DNA of 64,000 bases from Mucilaginibacter sp. Bleaf8 (GCF_018390515.1 NZ_JAHBBK010000002.1:849743-913742); one strand, 5' to 3'; positions 46,311 to 54,506 are shown, counted from the first letter of the stretch. Notes: a model not told the origin generated them from the letters alone. Translations and numbers: made by a program.

Positions 46311-47147
46311 TCAATCTTCAATATTGCGTTGATATTCGCCCAAAATGTTGAAGTTTTGCGTATAGTTGAGTATCTGGCGAATGGCTTTGTCATATTGCTC
46401 TGCTTTATTCCATTCTATGTCAACATAAAAGTTATACTCGTTGCGCTTGCCCAGTACCGGCATTGACTGTATTTTACTCATATTCACTTCCTGTTCAGCC
46501 AATATGTTGAGCACTTTAGCCAACGAGCCTACCTCGTTAGTAACCTGGAAGCAAAGCGAGGCTTTGTTGCTTTGCTGATTTTTAGCGTTTTCATGATGAG
46601 TGAAGATCAGAAAACGGGTAAAATTCTTTTTGTTCGATTCGATGCGGCGTTCCATAACATCTAATTCATATAGCTTGGCAGCCAGTGAGTTGGCTATGGC
46701 CGCGGTATCGGTCAATTGCTCTTCGCGGATACGTTTGGCACAGGCGGCGGTATCGTTGCTTTCAACCACTTTAAGCTGTGGATACTCATCAATAAAATCC
46801 ACACACTGGCGCAATGCGATAGGGTGGGAGATAACATATTTAATATCCTCAAACTTTACGCCCGGCAGGGTTAAGAAATGAAGCTGAATGGGCAGGTATA
46901 CCTCGCCTACAATCGGGAAGTTGTAGCTCATGAGCAGCGAGTAATTAGGCAGGATGCTACCGGCAATACTATTTTCGATAGCCATTACCACATAATCAGC
47001 CTGCTTGTTTTTCAAGGCCTCAAAAGTTTGCTTAAATGAGTTGCACTCAACGGTTTCTATATCTGTACCGAAATACTTAAAGGCGGCCTCTTCATGAAAA
47101 GAGGCGCGTATGCCCTGTATGGCAACTCTTGGCTTTTTGTTTTCCAT
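46311..47147 (-). CDS. pheA: Prephenate dehydratase with ACT domain
   Basis: A 278-residue enzyme making phenylpyruvate. The catalytic domain occupies about 1-185 (VAIQGIRASFHEEAAFKYFG, AIENSIAGSILPNYSLL, NDTAACAKRI, NFTRFLIF). Residues 195-275 form an ACT domain (SLCFQVTNEVGSLAKVLNIL) that binds phenylalanine for feedback. It is the first gene of the operon; its ATG is about 11 nt after the U tract of the attenuator terminator, so terminator formation would also hide the ribosome site. No chorismate mutase domain is attached; that is in the next gene. Confidence 0.94.
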   Translation of the reverse strand: MENKKPRVAIQGIRASFHEEAAFKYFGTDIETVECNSFKQTFEALKNKQADYVVMAIENSIAGSILPNYSLLMSYNFPIVGEVYLPIQLHFLTLPGVKFEDIKYVISHPIALRQCVDFIDEYPQLKVVESNDTAACAKRIREEQLTDTAAIANSLAAKLYELDVMERRIESNKKNFTRFLIFTHHENAKNQQSNKASLCFQVTNEVGSLAKVLNILAEQEVNMSKIQSMPVLGKRNEYNFYVDIEWNKAEQYDKAIRQILNYTQNFNILGEYQRNIED

Positions 47148-47156
47148 AACCCTGTT

Positions 47157-47232
47157 AAAGAAAAAAGTCCCGGCTGTTGGGCCGGGACTTTTTGTTGTTT
47201 ATATGTCTTGTTTAAGCATATCAGTCCCGGCT
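47157..47232 (-). promoter_or_regulatory. Phe attenuator: antiterminator and intrinsic terminator
   Basis: On the minus strand, segment A (47232-47223, overlapping the last leader codons and stop) reads AGCCGGGACT. Segment B (47192-47181) reads AAAAGTCCCGGC. Segment C (47174-47163) is its 12-nt complement and is followed by TTTTTT. B-C forms the terminator with a 6-nt loop; A-B pairs over 9 bp and would exclude it. A ribosome stalled at Phe/Tyr codons leaves A free (readthrough); a ribosome reaching the stop covers A (termination). Confidence 0.85.
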
Positions 47233-47289
47233 CTTACTGTTAAAGTAAAAGTAGTAAAAACCAAAACCAAAAGTGCTGTTATGTTTCAT
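47221..47289 (-). CDS. pheL: Phenylalanine operon leader peptide, 22 aa
   Basis: From the ATG at 47289 to TGA at 47221-47223 the minus strand encodes 22 residues, of which residues 7-16 read FGFGFYYFYF: five Phe and three Tyr in ten codons. It is followed within 50 nt by a terminator hairpin and then pheA. By analogy with E. coli pheL (from memory), this is an attenuation leader sensing charged tRNA-Phe, and here also tRNA-Tyr. A matched promoter is present upstream. No Shine-Dalgarno is seen; the start is in an A-rich context usual for the phylum. Confidence 0.85.
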   Translation of the reverse strand: MKHNSTFGFGFYYFYFNSKSRD

Positions 47290-47305
47290 TGTTTATCTTC
47301 GGTGG

Positions 47306-47335
47306 TAAATCTACGAGTTAAAATTAATTTGTCAA
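47306..47335 (-). promoter_or_regulatory. Promoter of the Phe leader and operon
   Basis: On the minus strand TTG (47335-47333), a 19-nt spacer and TAGATTTA (47313-47306) match the Bacteroidota promoter (TAnnTTTG with one mismatch), 17 nt before the leader ATG. Confidence 0.6.
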
Positions 47336-47362
47336 GAGGAAAAATGAAAAATTGTTATTTTG

Positions 47363-48217
47363 TTAAAATTTCTTAAACAGATTATCACGATAATGAAATA
47401 ACATTCCCGGAAATTTTTGTACAAACACTTGCTGTGCTATTACTTGGCCCGATATTCGTATCTCAGTACTATCGTTGAAAATGATTTGGTAGAATATTAA
47501 GTCTGAATTTTTGGTGTTACTTGCTGACGAGAATACGTCAATCTGTTTAATATCAGTCTTATTGTACGTTTTTGATACGCCGTTCTTACTATAAGTAAAC
47601 TCATTAATTCCCCTGGATAATTTCAAACCTACATTTTTTGATTTTTGGTAATGGGAAAGGTAAAGACTATGGAACTTAAAGAGACCATAACCTGCTAATA
47701 AAAGTAAAGTACCAGCCGGGAAAAATATAATCGTAGCAATCGTCAATGAGCATAATATGCAAGCTGTAAGTAGTAAAAGTAATATATACTTGGCTATTAT
47801 TTGACCGGTATTAAGGCTGTATAAAAAGTTTTTATTCTTAAAGTGGCTTTCACTGCCAATACTAATCAAGTGTTTCTCGAACGAGGGTTCGAGGTTAGCA
47901 TCACTAAAAAACTTTGTTACTATGTCGTACACTTCCTGTTGGGAAGCAGTGTGGTATTCATACAAGCTATTATGCCTGTTAAACAGATATAAACAAAATT
48001 TTTGGTTGAAGTAAAGTCCAATTTTCAAGTATTCACCACGGCCACGATCAATGGTTACCGATGGCCCGGTCGGTTCGATATCCGTAAAATGCCTCTGCGT
48101 ATCCCAAGGGTATTGCTTAATCAGCTCGTGTGTCTCCTCAAGTGTACGGTACTGTTCACTGATAAATTCTCCGCGTTCAAAGTTTTTGTATTGCAGTTTG
48201 GTTATCAGTTTCTTCAT
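47363..48217 (-). CDS. Hypothetical membrane protein with two hydrophobic helices, 284 aa
   Basis: Residues 1-130 are soluble, with a cluster of charged and aromatic residues (GEYLKIGLYFNQKFCLYLFNRHN). Two transmembrane helices lie at about 141-162 and 163-180. The C-terminal 90 residues are beta-rich (INEFTYSKNGVSKTYNKTDIKQIDVF) and look like a PH-type domain. I do not recognise a family. It lies between aroB and the Phe promoter but carries no aromatic-metabolism motif; its position is probably incidental. Confidence 0.6.
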   Translation of the reverse strand: MKKLITKLQYKNFERGEFISEQYRTLEETHELIKQYPWDTQRHFTDIEPTGPSVTIDRGRGEYLKIGLYFNQKFCLYLFNRHNSLYEYHTASQQEVYDIVTKFFSDANLEPSFEKHLISIGSESHFKNKNFLYSLNTGQIIAKYILLLLLTACILCSLTIATIIFFPAGTLLLLAGYGLFKFHSLYLSHYQKSKNVGLKLSRGINEFTYSKNGVSKTYNKTDIKQIDVFSSASNTKNSDLIFYQIIFNDSTEIRISGQVIAQQVFVQKFPGMLFHYRDNLFKKF

Positions 48218-48239
48218 CGCAACATGGTGCTTTTAGTAT

Positions 48240-48271
48240 GGCCTTCTATGCTAAAGGGAGCATAGAAGGCC
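48240..48271 (-). terminator. Hairpin after aroB
   Basis: A 12-bp perfect stem (48240-48251 with 48260-48271) with an 8-nt loop, 9 nt past the aroB stop on the minus strand. The T run is poor, so termination is plausible but not certain. Confidence 0.6.
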
Positions 48272-48279
48272 TAAGCGCA

Positions 48280-49353
48280 TTATAACTTACTGTAATAGCT
48301 TAAACTATCGCACAACTCTTCTTCGGTGCAAATGTGGTCAATGCTGCATTCGCCTATTTTGTGAAGCAGGGTACAGTTAATGTCGCTGCCATTATTTTTC
48401 TTGTCGGCCTTCATAAGGCTGTGCAGTACGGTGTGGCACGAGTCGTCCAGGTGGTATTTAGGGTAAAGATTATTTAATACGGTAGCAATCTCATCCAATT
48501 CTTCGGCACTCAAGCCCGATTTTTTGTGTGATAACCAAGCCTCGCAAATCATACCTATGGCCACGGCCTCGCCGTGTGTCAAATGGTTTTCATCATTTTG
48601 AAGGGAGTAGGTTTCTACGGCATGTCCAATAGTGTGGCCAAAGTTCAGGCATTTGCGGTAGCCTTTCTCAAACGGATCGGCCAGCACCACTTTATTTTTA
48701 ATGGCTACCGAACGGTAAATCAGTTCGGCTGAAGGCAAAGTTAAATGGCTTCCCTGAGCTTTTAAAGCATTCCAGTACTCAGCATCTGCAATAAGGCCAT
48801 GTTTCAGCATTTCTGCATAGCCTGAGAGTATCTGCCTTTCAGGAAGTGTAGTTAAAAATCCGTGCTCAATAAATACCGCTTTCGGTGAGGTAAAGGTACC
48901 TATGATATTTTTCAGGTTATCAAAATCGATACCTGTTTTACCACCTACAGACGCATCTACTTGTGATAACAGGGTAGTGGGTACCTGTACAAAATCAATA
49001 CCGCGTTTAAAGGTAGAGGCAGCAAAGCCGCCCATATCGCCAATAACGCCGCCACCAAGGTTAATAAGTAAACTGTGGCGGTCGGCCGAAAAGTCGATCA
49101 GCATCTTCCAGATGCCGCAGCAAAAATCAATATTTTTGCTTTCTTCACCGGCGTTTACTTCAATGATGTCGTATTTGCCGTCTAAATGCTGTAACCGGCT
49201 TTGCAGCAGCGGCAAGCAATGCTCGCTGGTATGCTCATCCGTTAATATAAAGAAACGCGAATATTTACCCTGCTCAATGAAGTTAACTAATTCGGTAAGC
49301 GTGTCGTTAAAGTATACAGGGTAATCGATGCAATGTAAAGTATCCATATTCAT
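48280..49353 (-). CDS. aroB: 3-dehydroquinate synthase
   Basis: A 357-residue NAD- and metal-dependent enzyme, second step of the shikimate pathway. Recognisable are the NAD-binding glycine stretch LINLGGGVIGDMGGFAASTFKRG (near residue 95-118), PTTLLSQVDASVGGKTGID, the metal ligand region EMLKHGLIAD, and LNFGHTIGHAVE (H in the metal site). Length is normal. Its start overlaps the S4-domain gene stop by 4 bp, so the two are cotranslated. Confidence 0.94.
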   Translation of the reverse strand: MNMDTLHCIDYPVYFNDTLTELVNFIEQGKYSRFFILTDEHTSEHCLPLLQSRLQHLDGKYDIIEVNAGEESKNIDFCCGIWKMLIDFSADRHSLLINLGGGVIGDMGGFAASTFKRGIDFVQVPTTLLSQVDASVGGKTGIDFDNLKNIIGTFTSPKAVFIEHGFLTTLPERQILSGYAEMLKHGLIADAEYWNALKAQGSHLTLPSAELIYRSVAIKNKVVLADPFEKGYRKCLNFGHTIGHAVETYSLQNDENHLTHGEAVAIGMICEAWLSHKKSGLSAEELDEIATVLNNLYPKYHLDDSCHTVLHSLMKADKKNNGSDINCTLLHKIGECSIDHICTEEELCDSLSYYSKL

Positions 49354-49556
49354 ATCACCACAATCTTCTGGTTGTTAAACTCTACTACATCACCTTTTTT
49401 TACTTTAAGGCGTTTGCGGTAGTCAACCTGGCCGTTATACTTCACGTCGCCTTCAGATACAACGATCTGTGCCTCGCCTCCAGTTTGTACCAGGTTGGTA
49501 GCTTTAAGCAGCTGTATAAGCGGAATATATTCGCCTTCGAGTTTAAATTCAATCAT
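49350..49556 (-). CDS. S4 RNA-binding domain protein (YbcJ-like), 68 aa
   Basis: A single S4-type alpha-L domain: LIQLLKATNLVQTGGEAQIVVSEGDVKYNGQVDYRKRLKVKKGDVVEF matches the helix-helix-strand order of S4 domains. It is probably an rRNA- or tRNA-binding accessory protein, like E. coli YbcJ. It is the first gene of the S4-aroB operon (4-bp overlap), a link that is of unclear meaning. A -7 box lies just upstream. Confidence 0.82.
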   Translation of the reverse strand: MIEFKLEGEYIPLIQLLKATNLVQTGGEAQIVVSEGDVKYNGQVDYRKRLKVKKGDVVEFNNQKIVVI

Positions 49557-49564
49557 GGTGCTGG

Positions 49565-49572
49565 CAAAAATA
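49565..49572 (-). promoter_or_regulatory. -7 promoter box TATTTTTG of the S4-aroB operon
   Basis: On the minus strand an exact TAnnTTTG (49572-49565), 8 nt before the ATG at 49556. No clear -33 element. Confidence 0.4.
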
Positions 49573-49612
49573 AACTATTGTATTAAAAATGGGGTATATA
49601 GATTGCATTTTC

Positions 49613-49620
49613 TAAATTTG
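49613..49620 (+). promoter_or_regulatory. -7 promoter box TAAATTTG of the proline dehydrogenase gene
   Basis: An exact TAnnTTTG match 4 nt before the ATG at 49625, implying a very short or absent 5' leader if used. No clear -33 element. Confidence 0.4.
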
Positions 49621-49624
49621 CAGT

Positions 49625-50830
49625 ATGTTATCCAACGAGAATTCTGCTCCTGCTCCCGAAAGGGGAGTACTATCATTTGAAAATACCGAAGTAGCATTTC
49701 GTCATGCATCCAACGCCGATTTGCAGCGTGCTTACTGGTTATTTAAAGCTATCAACAATAATTTTCTGGTAAAGATAGGTCCGGGTATGACCAACTTTGC
49801 CATGAATATAGGCCTGCCTATTAAAGGCATAATTAAAGCCACCATTTTTAAACAGTTTTGCGGTGGTGAAAGTATTGCCGAGTGCGATGCTACTATCAAA
49901 AACCTGGCGTCGGCCGGCGTAGGTACTATTCTGGACTATTCGGTAGAAGGCGAAGAAGACGAAAAAGTGTTTGATGATACCCGCGATGAAATCATCCGCA
50001 CCATTGAGCGTGCCACCGGGGATGCTGCAGTGCCGATCACGGTGTTTAAAGTAACGGGCGTTGGCCGTTTCGGTCTGCTCGAAAAGCTGGATGCAGGCAT
50101 GCCCTTAACCGCAGCTGAAGAGCAGGAGTGGCAGAAAGTACAAGCCCGTGTGCTTGATATTTGCCAGAAAGCCTACCAGGTAGGTGTACCGGTAATGATT
50201 GATGCGGAAGAAAGCTGGATACAGAAAACTTTGGATAAGCTGGCGCTGGATATGATGGAACGTTTTAATCAATACAAAGGTATTGTATATAACACGTACC
50301 AGATATACCGCCATGACAAGCTGGCCGATTTAAAGCAGGACTTTGAAGTAGCTACAGCTAAGGGCTTTATTTTAGGCGCTAAACTGGTACGCGGTGCCTA
50401 CATGGAAAAAGAACGCAAGCGTGCGCAGGAAATGGGTTATCCGTCGCCAATACAACCCGATAAGCAATCGAGCGATCGAGATTATAACGAAGGTTTGCGC
50501 TTTTGCGTTCAGCATACTGAACGTATTGCGCTGGTGGCTGGTACACACAACGAAAATAGCTGCCAGCTATTAGCTGATTTATTGAACCAGCTGAATATAC
50601 CACATAACCACCCCCATGTTTATTTTTCGCAGTTGTTGGGCATGAGCGATAACCTGAGCTTCAACCTGGCTAATGCTGGTTATAATGTGGTTAAGTATGT
50701 GCCTTATGGTCCGGTAAAAGCAGTGCTTCCGTACCTGTTCCGCAGGGCGCAAGAAAATACCGCAATAGCAGGGCAAATGAGCCGCGAGCTGAGCTTGATT
50801 TTAAAAGAAAAGAAGAGAAGGAAGATATAA
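49625..50830 (+). CDS. Proline dehydrogenase
   Basis: A 401-residue flavoprotein, a stand-alone ProDH. The barrel segments GAKLVRGAYMEKERKRAQEMGYPSP, VAGTHNENSC, HVYFSQLLGMSDNLSFNLA and YGPVKAVLPYLFRRAQEN are the standard family motifs for substrate and FAD binding. It oxidises proline to pyrroline-5-carboxylate; the partner P5C dehydrogenase is not in the window. Length fits. It is followed by a strong terminator. Confidence 0.93.
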   Translation: MLSNENSAPAPERGVLSFENTEVAFRHASNADLQRAYWLFKAINNNFLVKIGPGMTNFAMNIGLPIKGIIKATIFKQFCGGESIAECDATIKNLASAGVGTILDYSVEGEEDEKVFDDTRDEIIRTIERATGDAAVPITVFKVTGVGRFGLLEKLDAGMPLTAAEEQEWQKVQARVLDICQKAYQVGVPVMIDAEESWIQKTLDKLALDMMERFNQYKGIVYNTYQIYRHDKLADLKQDFEVATAKGFILGAKLVRGAYMEKERKRAQEMGYPSPIQPDKQSSDRDYNEGLRFCVQHTERIALVAGTHNENSCQLLADLLNQLNIPHNHPHVYFSQLLGMSDNLSFNLANAGYNVVKYVPYGPVKAVLPYLFRRAQENTAIAGQMSRELSLILKEKKRRKI

Positions 50831-50843
50831 AAGATGTTGTTTG

Positions 50844-50872
50844 ATCCCCGGCTGTAAAGCCGGGGATTTTTT
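50844..50872 (+). terminator. Intrinsic terminator after proline dehydrogenase
   Basis: A 10-bp perfect GC-rich stem (50844-50853 with 50858-50867), a GTAA loop and a T tract. Confidence 0.9.
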
Positions 50873-50990
50873 GTTTTATTACACGGGCTTTTCTAAACTA
50901 TGATACTTTTTTTGCAAAGTATACTGAATATTCAACCCTTTAAACTTGGTGGTTTATTGTTTACTATGTTTGATGATTCTATTACCAATT

Positions 50991-52103
50991 ATGAATACCA
51001 AACTTAAATTTTACTTTTCGTGGTTACTAATCGGAATTTCATCGGTTGGCGTTTGCCAGCATAGTAGAAAATCAGCGGATGGCAAGCTAACGGGAGCCGA
51101 ACTTAAGCCGCTCGGCCGGTATGCATTAAATGACAAGAAAGAACTGGAACTTATCAGTTCGGCAGCGCATTTTGGGTTTAAGTTTACCGAAAAAAGCTGT
51201 ACCGTAATGGCATCTGTACCTGCATCATATAGCCATGGTTATTTACAATATGAGCTGGATGGTGTTTACCAGAAACGTGTCAAGATAGACAATAAAGCCA
51301 CGGTGCCAATAGTGATTGAAGGGGCTTCGGCAGAAAACCATAAGGTTTGGGTATATAAGGCCACCGAGGCACATACAGGCCCGATTTATATCGCAAGTAT
51401 CAAAGGGCATAATTTAAAAGCTATACCAGTTAGTAAAGCACCGCTGATAGAATTTATAGGTAACAGCATTACCTGCGGAGCTGCGGCGGATGACTCCGAG
51501 ATACCTTGCGGTCAGGGCGACTATCAGGACCATCACAATGCCTATATGGCTTACGGCCCACGGGTGGCCCGTTTGCTTGGTGCCAACTACGTGCTGAGCA
51601 GTGTAAGTGGCATTGGTGTTTACCGCACCTGGAACCTGGACGGGCCATCGATGCCGCAGGTATATGAAAAAACAGACTTTCAGAACAAAGGCACAAGGCT
51701 ATGGGATTTCAAAACGTTTACCCCAAAAGTAGTTAGCATAGCCTTGGGGACTAATGACCTTAGCACGGGTGATGGAAAAAATCCTCGCAAGCCTTTTGAT
51801 TCCACGATGTTTATTAATAGCTATGTGAAATTTATTCAGCAAATAAAAGCTAAATACCCTAATGCGCGCATTGCGTTGTTAAGCAGCCCTATGGTGAAAG
51901 GACATGATCGCACGTTACTGCAGGACTGCCTTATTTCCATTAAGCGTAGGGTAGAAGCGCAATATCCGTTAGCCCATCCGGTTGCTACCTTCTTTTTTGA
52001 GCCGATGGAACCACATGGCTGTGCTGGGCATCCCAGTGTTGAAGACCATGAGATACTTGCACAGCAGCTTAAACCATTTTTTAGAAAGTTACTTACAAAA
52101 TAG
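50991..52103 (+). CDS. Secreted SGNH/GDSL-type carbohydrate esterase (CE2-like)
   Basis: From the ATG at 50991 the protein is 370 residues: signal peptide (about 1-21), an N-terminal beta domain (about 40-150) and an SGNH hydrolase domain (about 155-370). Block I is FIGNSITCG (catalytic Ser in GNS), block III GTNDLS, and block V GHPSVEDHEI with the His. The N-terminal jelly-roll plus SGNH layout resembles CE2 deacetylases. The substrate is inferred only. The frame is open 15 codons upstream, but the signal peptide fits the chosen start. Confidence 0.83.
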   Translation: MNTKLKFYFSWLLIGISSVGVCQHSRKSADGKLTGAELKPLGRYALNDKKELELISSAAHFGFKFTEKSCTVMASVPASYSHGYLQYELDGVYQKRVKIDNKATVPIVIEGASAENHKVWVYKATEAHTGPIYIASIKGHNLKAIPVSKAPLIEFIGNSITCGAAADDSEIPCGQGDYQDHHNAYMAYGPRVARLLGANYVLSSVSGIGVYRTWNLDGPSMPQVYEKTDFQNKGTRLWDFKTFTPKVVSIALGTNDLSTGDGKNPRKPFDSTMFINSYVKFIQQIKAKYPNARIALLSSPMVKGHDRTLLQDCLISIKRRVEAQYPLAHPVATFFFEPMEPHGCAGHPSVEDHEILAQQLKPFFRKLLTK

Positions 52104-52175
52104 TCAAGCCTGATTTGAGTTTAAGAAAGCCATGTTTGTGATTAAGGAACATAGCTTTTCTATTGATAAATTATT

Positions 52176-52808
52176 TTACAACAAGCCTTCACGTTCTACA
52201 AAGGTCTGAATAGTATCAGGTGTCTTCATCAAAAAAGTCTGTATACCTAAACTTTGGGCTGCCGCCAAATGTTGCGGACTGTCATCAATAAACAGTGTTT
52301 CTGAGGCATTTAGTTTATTTTCATTCAGCACTTGCTCAAATATGGCAATCTCTGGCTTGCGTTTGCCAGTTAAATGTGAGTAATAAAGCTTTTCAAACAG
52401 ATGATCATTGTTATCAAAACCGAATTCGGATTTTAGATACTTCAGGATAAAATTATAATGGATATCGTTAATGTTGCTGAGTAAGAAAGTCCGGTATTTA
52501 TGCTTGAGTTGCAATAACAGCTCATGCGTGCCTTCCGCAATACCTACCAGGATACTATTCCACGCATGGTCAATCTGGTCATCAGTAAGTGCAGGATTAC
52601 CGGCTTTTTCGCGAATCTTGTCCCTGAATTCAGCAGAACTAATCTGCCCGCGGTCAAAAGCATCAAAAACCGGATCTTGCTGACGATGCCCGAAGAATTT
52701 CTCCACATTGCTGATGCCCAATTGTTTAAATGACTGCTGCACACGTTCAAAATCGATTTGGAAAATCACATTGCCATAATCGAAGATGATATTTTTAATA
52801 TTTTGCAT
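52176..52808 (-). CDS. HAD-superfamily hydrolase
   Basis: From the ATG at 52808 (MQNIKNIIFDYGNVIFQID) it has 210 residues. Motif I is DYGNV (nucleophile Asp10 and general acid position Asn13), motif II SNINDIHY, motif III Lys near 140 and motif IV FIDDSPQHL. In classical phosphatases motif I is DxDxT/V; here the second Asp is Asn, as in YihX-like members. The frame is open further upstream to 52871, but that would extend into the tRNA region. The substrate is unknown. Confidence 0.85.
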   Translation of the reverse strand: MQNIKNIIFDYGNVIFQIDFERVQQSFKQLGISNVEKFFGHRQQDPVFDAFDRGQISSAEFRDKIREKAGNPALTDDQIDHAWNSILVGIAEGTHELLLQLKHKYRTFLLSNINDIHYNFILKYLKSEFGFDNNDHLFEKLYYSHLTGKRKPEIAIFEQVLNENKLNASETLFIDDSPQHLAAAQSLGIQTFLMKTPDTIQTFVEREGLL

Positions 52809-52877
52809 ATTGTATTTGCCTATTTGCGGCAAATATCTAAATTTGCACACGGAAAGCAAATCCACAAACACAGAGCT

Positions 52878-52951
52878 GCGCCTATAGCTCAGTCGGTTAG
52901 AGTAGAAGACTCATAATCTTTTGGTCCCTGGTTCGAGCCCAGGTGGGCGCA
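52878..52951 (+). tRNA. tRNA with anticodon CAT (Met, or Ile2 if lysidine-modified)
   Basis: A complete cloverleaf: 7-bp acceptor stem (52878-52884 with 52944-52950, one G-T pair), D stem, a 5-bp anticodon stem around loop CTCATAA, a 5-bp T stem with loop TTCGAGC, and discriminator A. No CCA is encoded. The anticodon reads CAT; elongator Met is more likely, but tRNA-Ile2 cannot be excluded. It marks the left end of the genomic island. Confidence 0.9.
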
Positions 52952-52977
52952 CAAATCAAGGTAGTAACAACTGCCAG

Positions 52978-53010
52978 AACCCCTTAAACCGCTGGTTTAA
53001 GGGGTTTTTT
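52978..53010 (+). terminator. Intrinsic terminator after the tRNA
   Basis: A 13-bp stem (52978-52990 with 52994-53006), 3-nt loop and T run. Confidence 0.9.
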
Positions 53011-53092
53011 CATTAATTATCCCCTTTGTAGCCCTTTGTAAAACCGCCTTTCTCGTTACCTATCCGACTACCTGTTTTTTGTTTTTAACTTA

Positions 53093-53196
53093 GGTAACAC
53101 AAACCGCTTCAAGCGGTTGAATGTCATTTAGTTACAGTAAAAAAAGTTGTTCAAGCCAGTTGTTTTTAATGGTGTTTGTGTTACCTGTGTGTTACC
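53093..53196. repeat. Candidate integrase arm-type sites and palindrome
   Basis: A 12-nt inverted repeat (53093-53104 with 53174-53185, GGTAACACAAAC type), a third copy of GTGTTACC (53189-53196) and a 17-nt perfect palindrome (53102-53118) lie between the tRNA and the integrase gene. Tyrosine recombinases of integrative elements bind repeated arm sites in this position. Confidence 0.45.
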
Positions 53197-53246
53197 TCAA
53201 AAAATAGGATGAAGTATGAAACATTAAAACTCAAAAGTTAAATTTT

Positions 53247-54470
53247 ATGCAAACATCACAGTCGTTCGGTATCCATTTTACCACCCGTCCGGATAAAGCC
53301 AAAGACGGAAAAGAACCTATCTACGCATGCGTTACTGTAAACCGTCAGCGTGCCTACATCGCCTTGAAACAAAATGTTGATCCCAAAAATTGGGACAGCG
53401 GCAAAGGGGCTGCAAAGGGGAATAAGGATGAAATTAAATCCATTAATAATTACCTGGAGGAAGTTCGCCTGGCCATCGGTAGCAGCTATAAGGAGTTACA
53501 GTTAAAAAGGAAAATGCTTTCCGCAAAGGCGGTTAAAGATCTATACCTCGGAGCAGAACAGGAAGTCTACACTATGAGCCACCTTTTTGCTTACCATAAT
53601 GAATCATCTACCACTGATCTAAAGTGGAGCACCTTAAAGCATTATTATGTGACTCAGCGTTACCTAATAAAGTTTCTGAAGCAACAGTATAACGCCAGTG
53701 ATATTTACCTGCATCAACTGGACTATAAATTTGTCAAAGATTTCGAAGTTTTCCTGCGTAATCATAAACCGAAAGATCACCAAAAGCCGCTTAATAATAA
53801 TGGCGTAATGAAGCACATCATCCGCCTGAAGAAAATGGTAAATCTTGCGCTCAATTTACAGTGGATCAATAATGATCCCTTTGCTACTTACAAATTGAAG
53901 ATTCAAAAGGTGAACCGCGAGCAACTATCGGAACTGGAACTCAAAGCTATTGAGGAAAAAAAGTTTGGTATTGAGCGTTTGGATATGGTTAGGGATATGT
54001 TTGTCTTTTGCTGCTATACAGGTCTTTCCTATGTTGATGTCAGCAACCTCGAACCAGAACATATAGTGACCGGCGCTGATGGTGACCGATGGATCAGGAC
54101 ATGCAGGGAAAAGACACTGATACCCGTAATAGTACCATTGCTGCCAAAAGCTTTAGCCATTTTAGATAAATACAAAGACAATGAGCGCGCTTTATATGAC
54201 GGCCGAGTATTCCCCAGAATATCTAATCAAAAAGTAAATAGCTATCTTAAAGAGATAGCCGACCGGTGTGACATTATAAAGAATGTAACCTTTCATATAG
54301 CAAGGCATACTTTTGCAACTACTGTCACCTTATCTAACGGTGTACCTATCGAAACGGTAAGCAAGATTTTGGGGCATACCAAAATTACAACTACGCAAAT
54401 CTACGCTAAGGTGGTCGAACGAAAGTTGAAAGAAGATATGAAAATGCTTCAAAGCAAATTATTACAATAA
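53247..54470 (+). CDS. Tyrosine recombinase (Bacteroidota integrase, IntDOT-like)
   Basis: A 407-residue integrase: an N-terminal arm-binding domain (about 1-95), a SAM-like core-binding domain (about 105-205) and a catalytic domain. Catalytic residues seen are K289, H350-x-x-R353, H377 and the nucleophile Y386 (QIYAKV). The first Arg of the family is replaced by S261 (TGLSYVDV); IntDOT of CTnDOT is known to have Ser there too. It lies just downstream of a tRNA gene, consistent with integration at the tRNA. Confidence 0.9.
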   Translation: MQTSQSFGIHFTTRPDKAKDGKEPIYACVTVNRQRAYIALKQNVDPKNWDSGKGAAKGNKDEIKSINNYLEEVRLAIGSSYKELQLKRKMLSAKAVKDLYLGAEQEVYTMSHLFAYHNESSTTDLKWSTLKHYYVTQRYLIKFLKQQYNASDIYLHQLDYKFVKDFEVFLRNHKPKDHQKPLNNNGVMKHIIRLKKMVNLALNLQWINNDPFATYKLKIQKVNREQLSELELKAIEEKKFGIERLDMVRDMFVFCCYTGLSYVDVSNLEPEHIVTGADGDRWIRTCREKTLIPVIVPLLPKALAILDKYKDNERALYDGRVFPRISNQKVNSYLKEIADRCDIIKNVTFHIARHTFATTVTLSNGVPIETVSKILGHTKITTTQIYAKVVERKLKEDMKMLQSKLLQ

Positions 54471-54506
54471 TCAGAGATACAACAATTCCATCTGTCAATC
54501 AGTTCT

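Noticed and set aside
47110..47376. Plus-strand 88-residue reading frame over the pheA leader
   Set aside because: It is a shadow of the attenuator region and of the pheA start; the minus-strand leader explains the sequence better.
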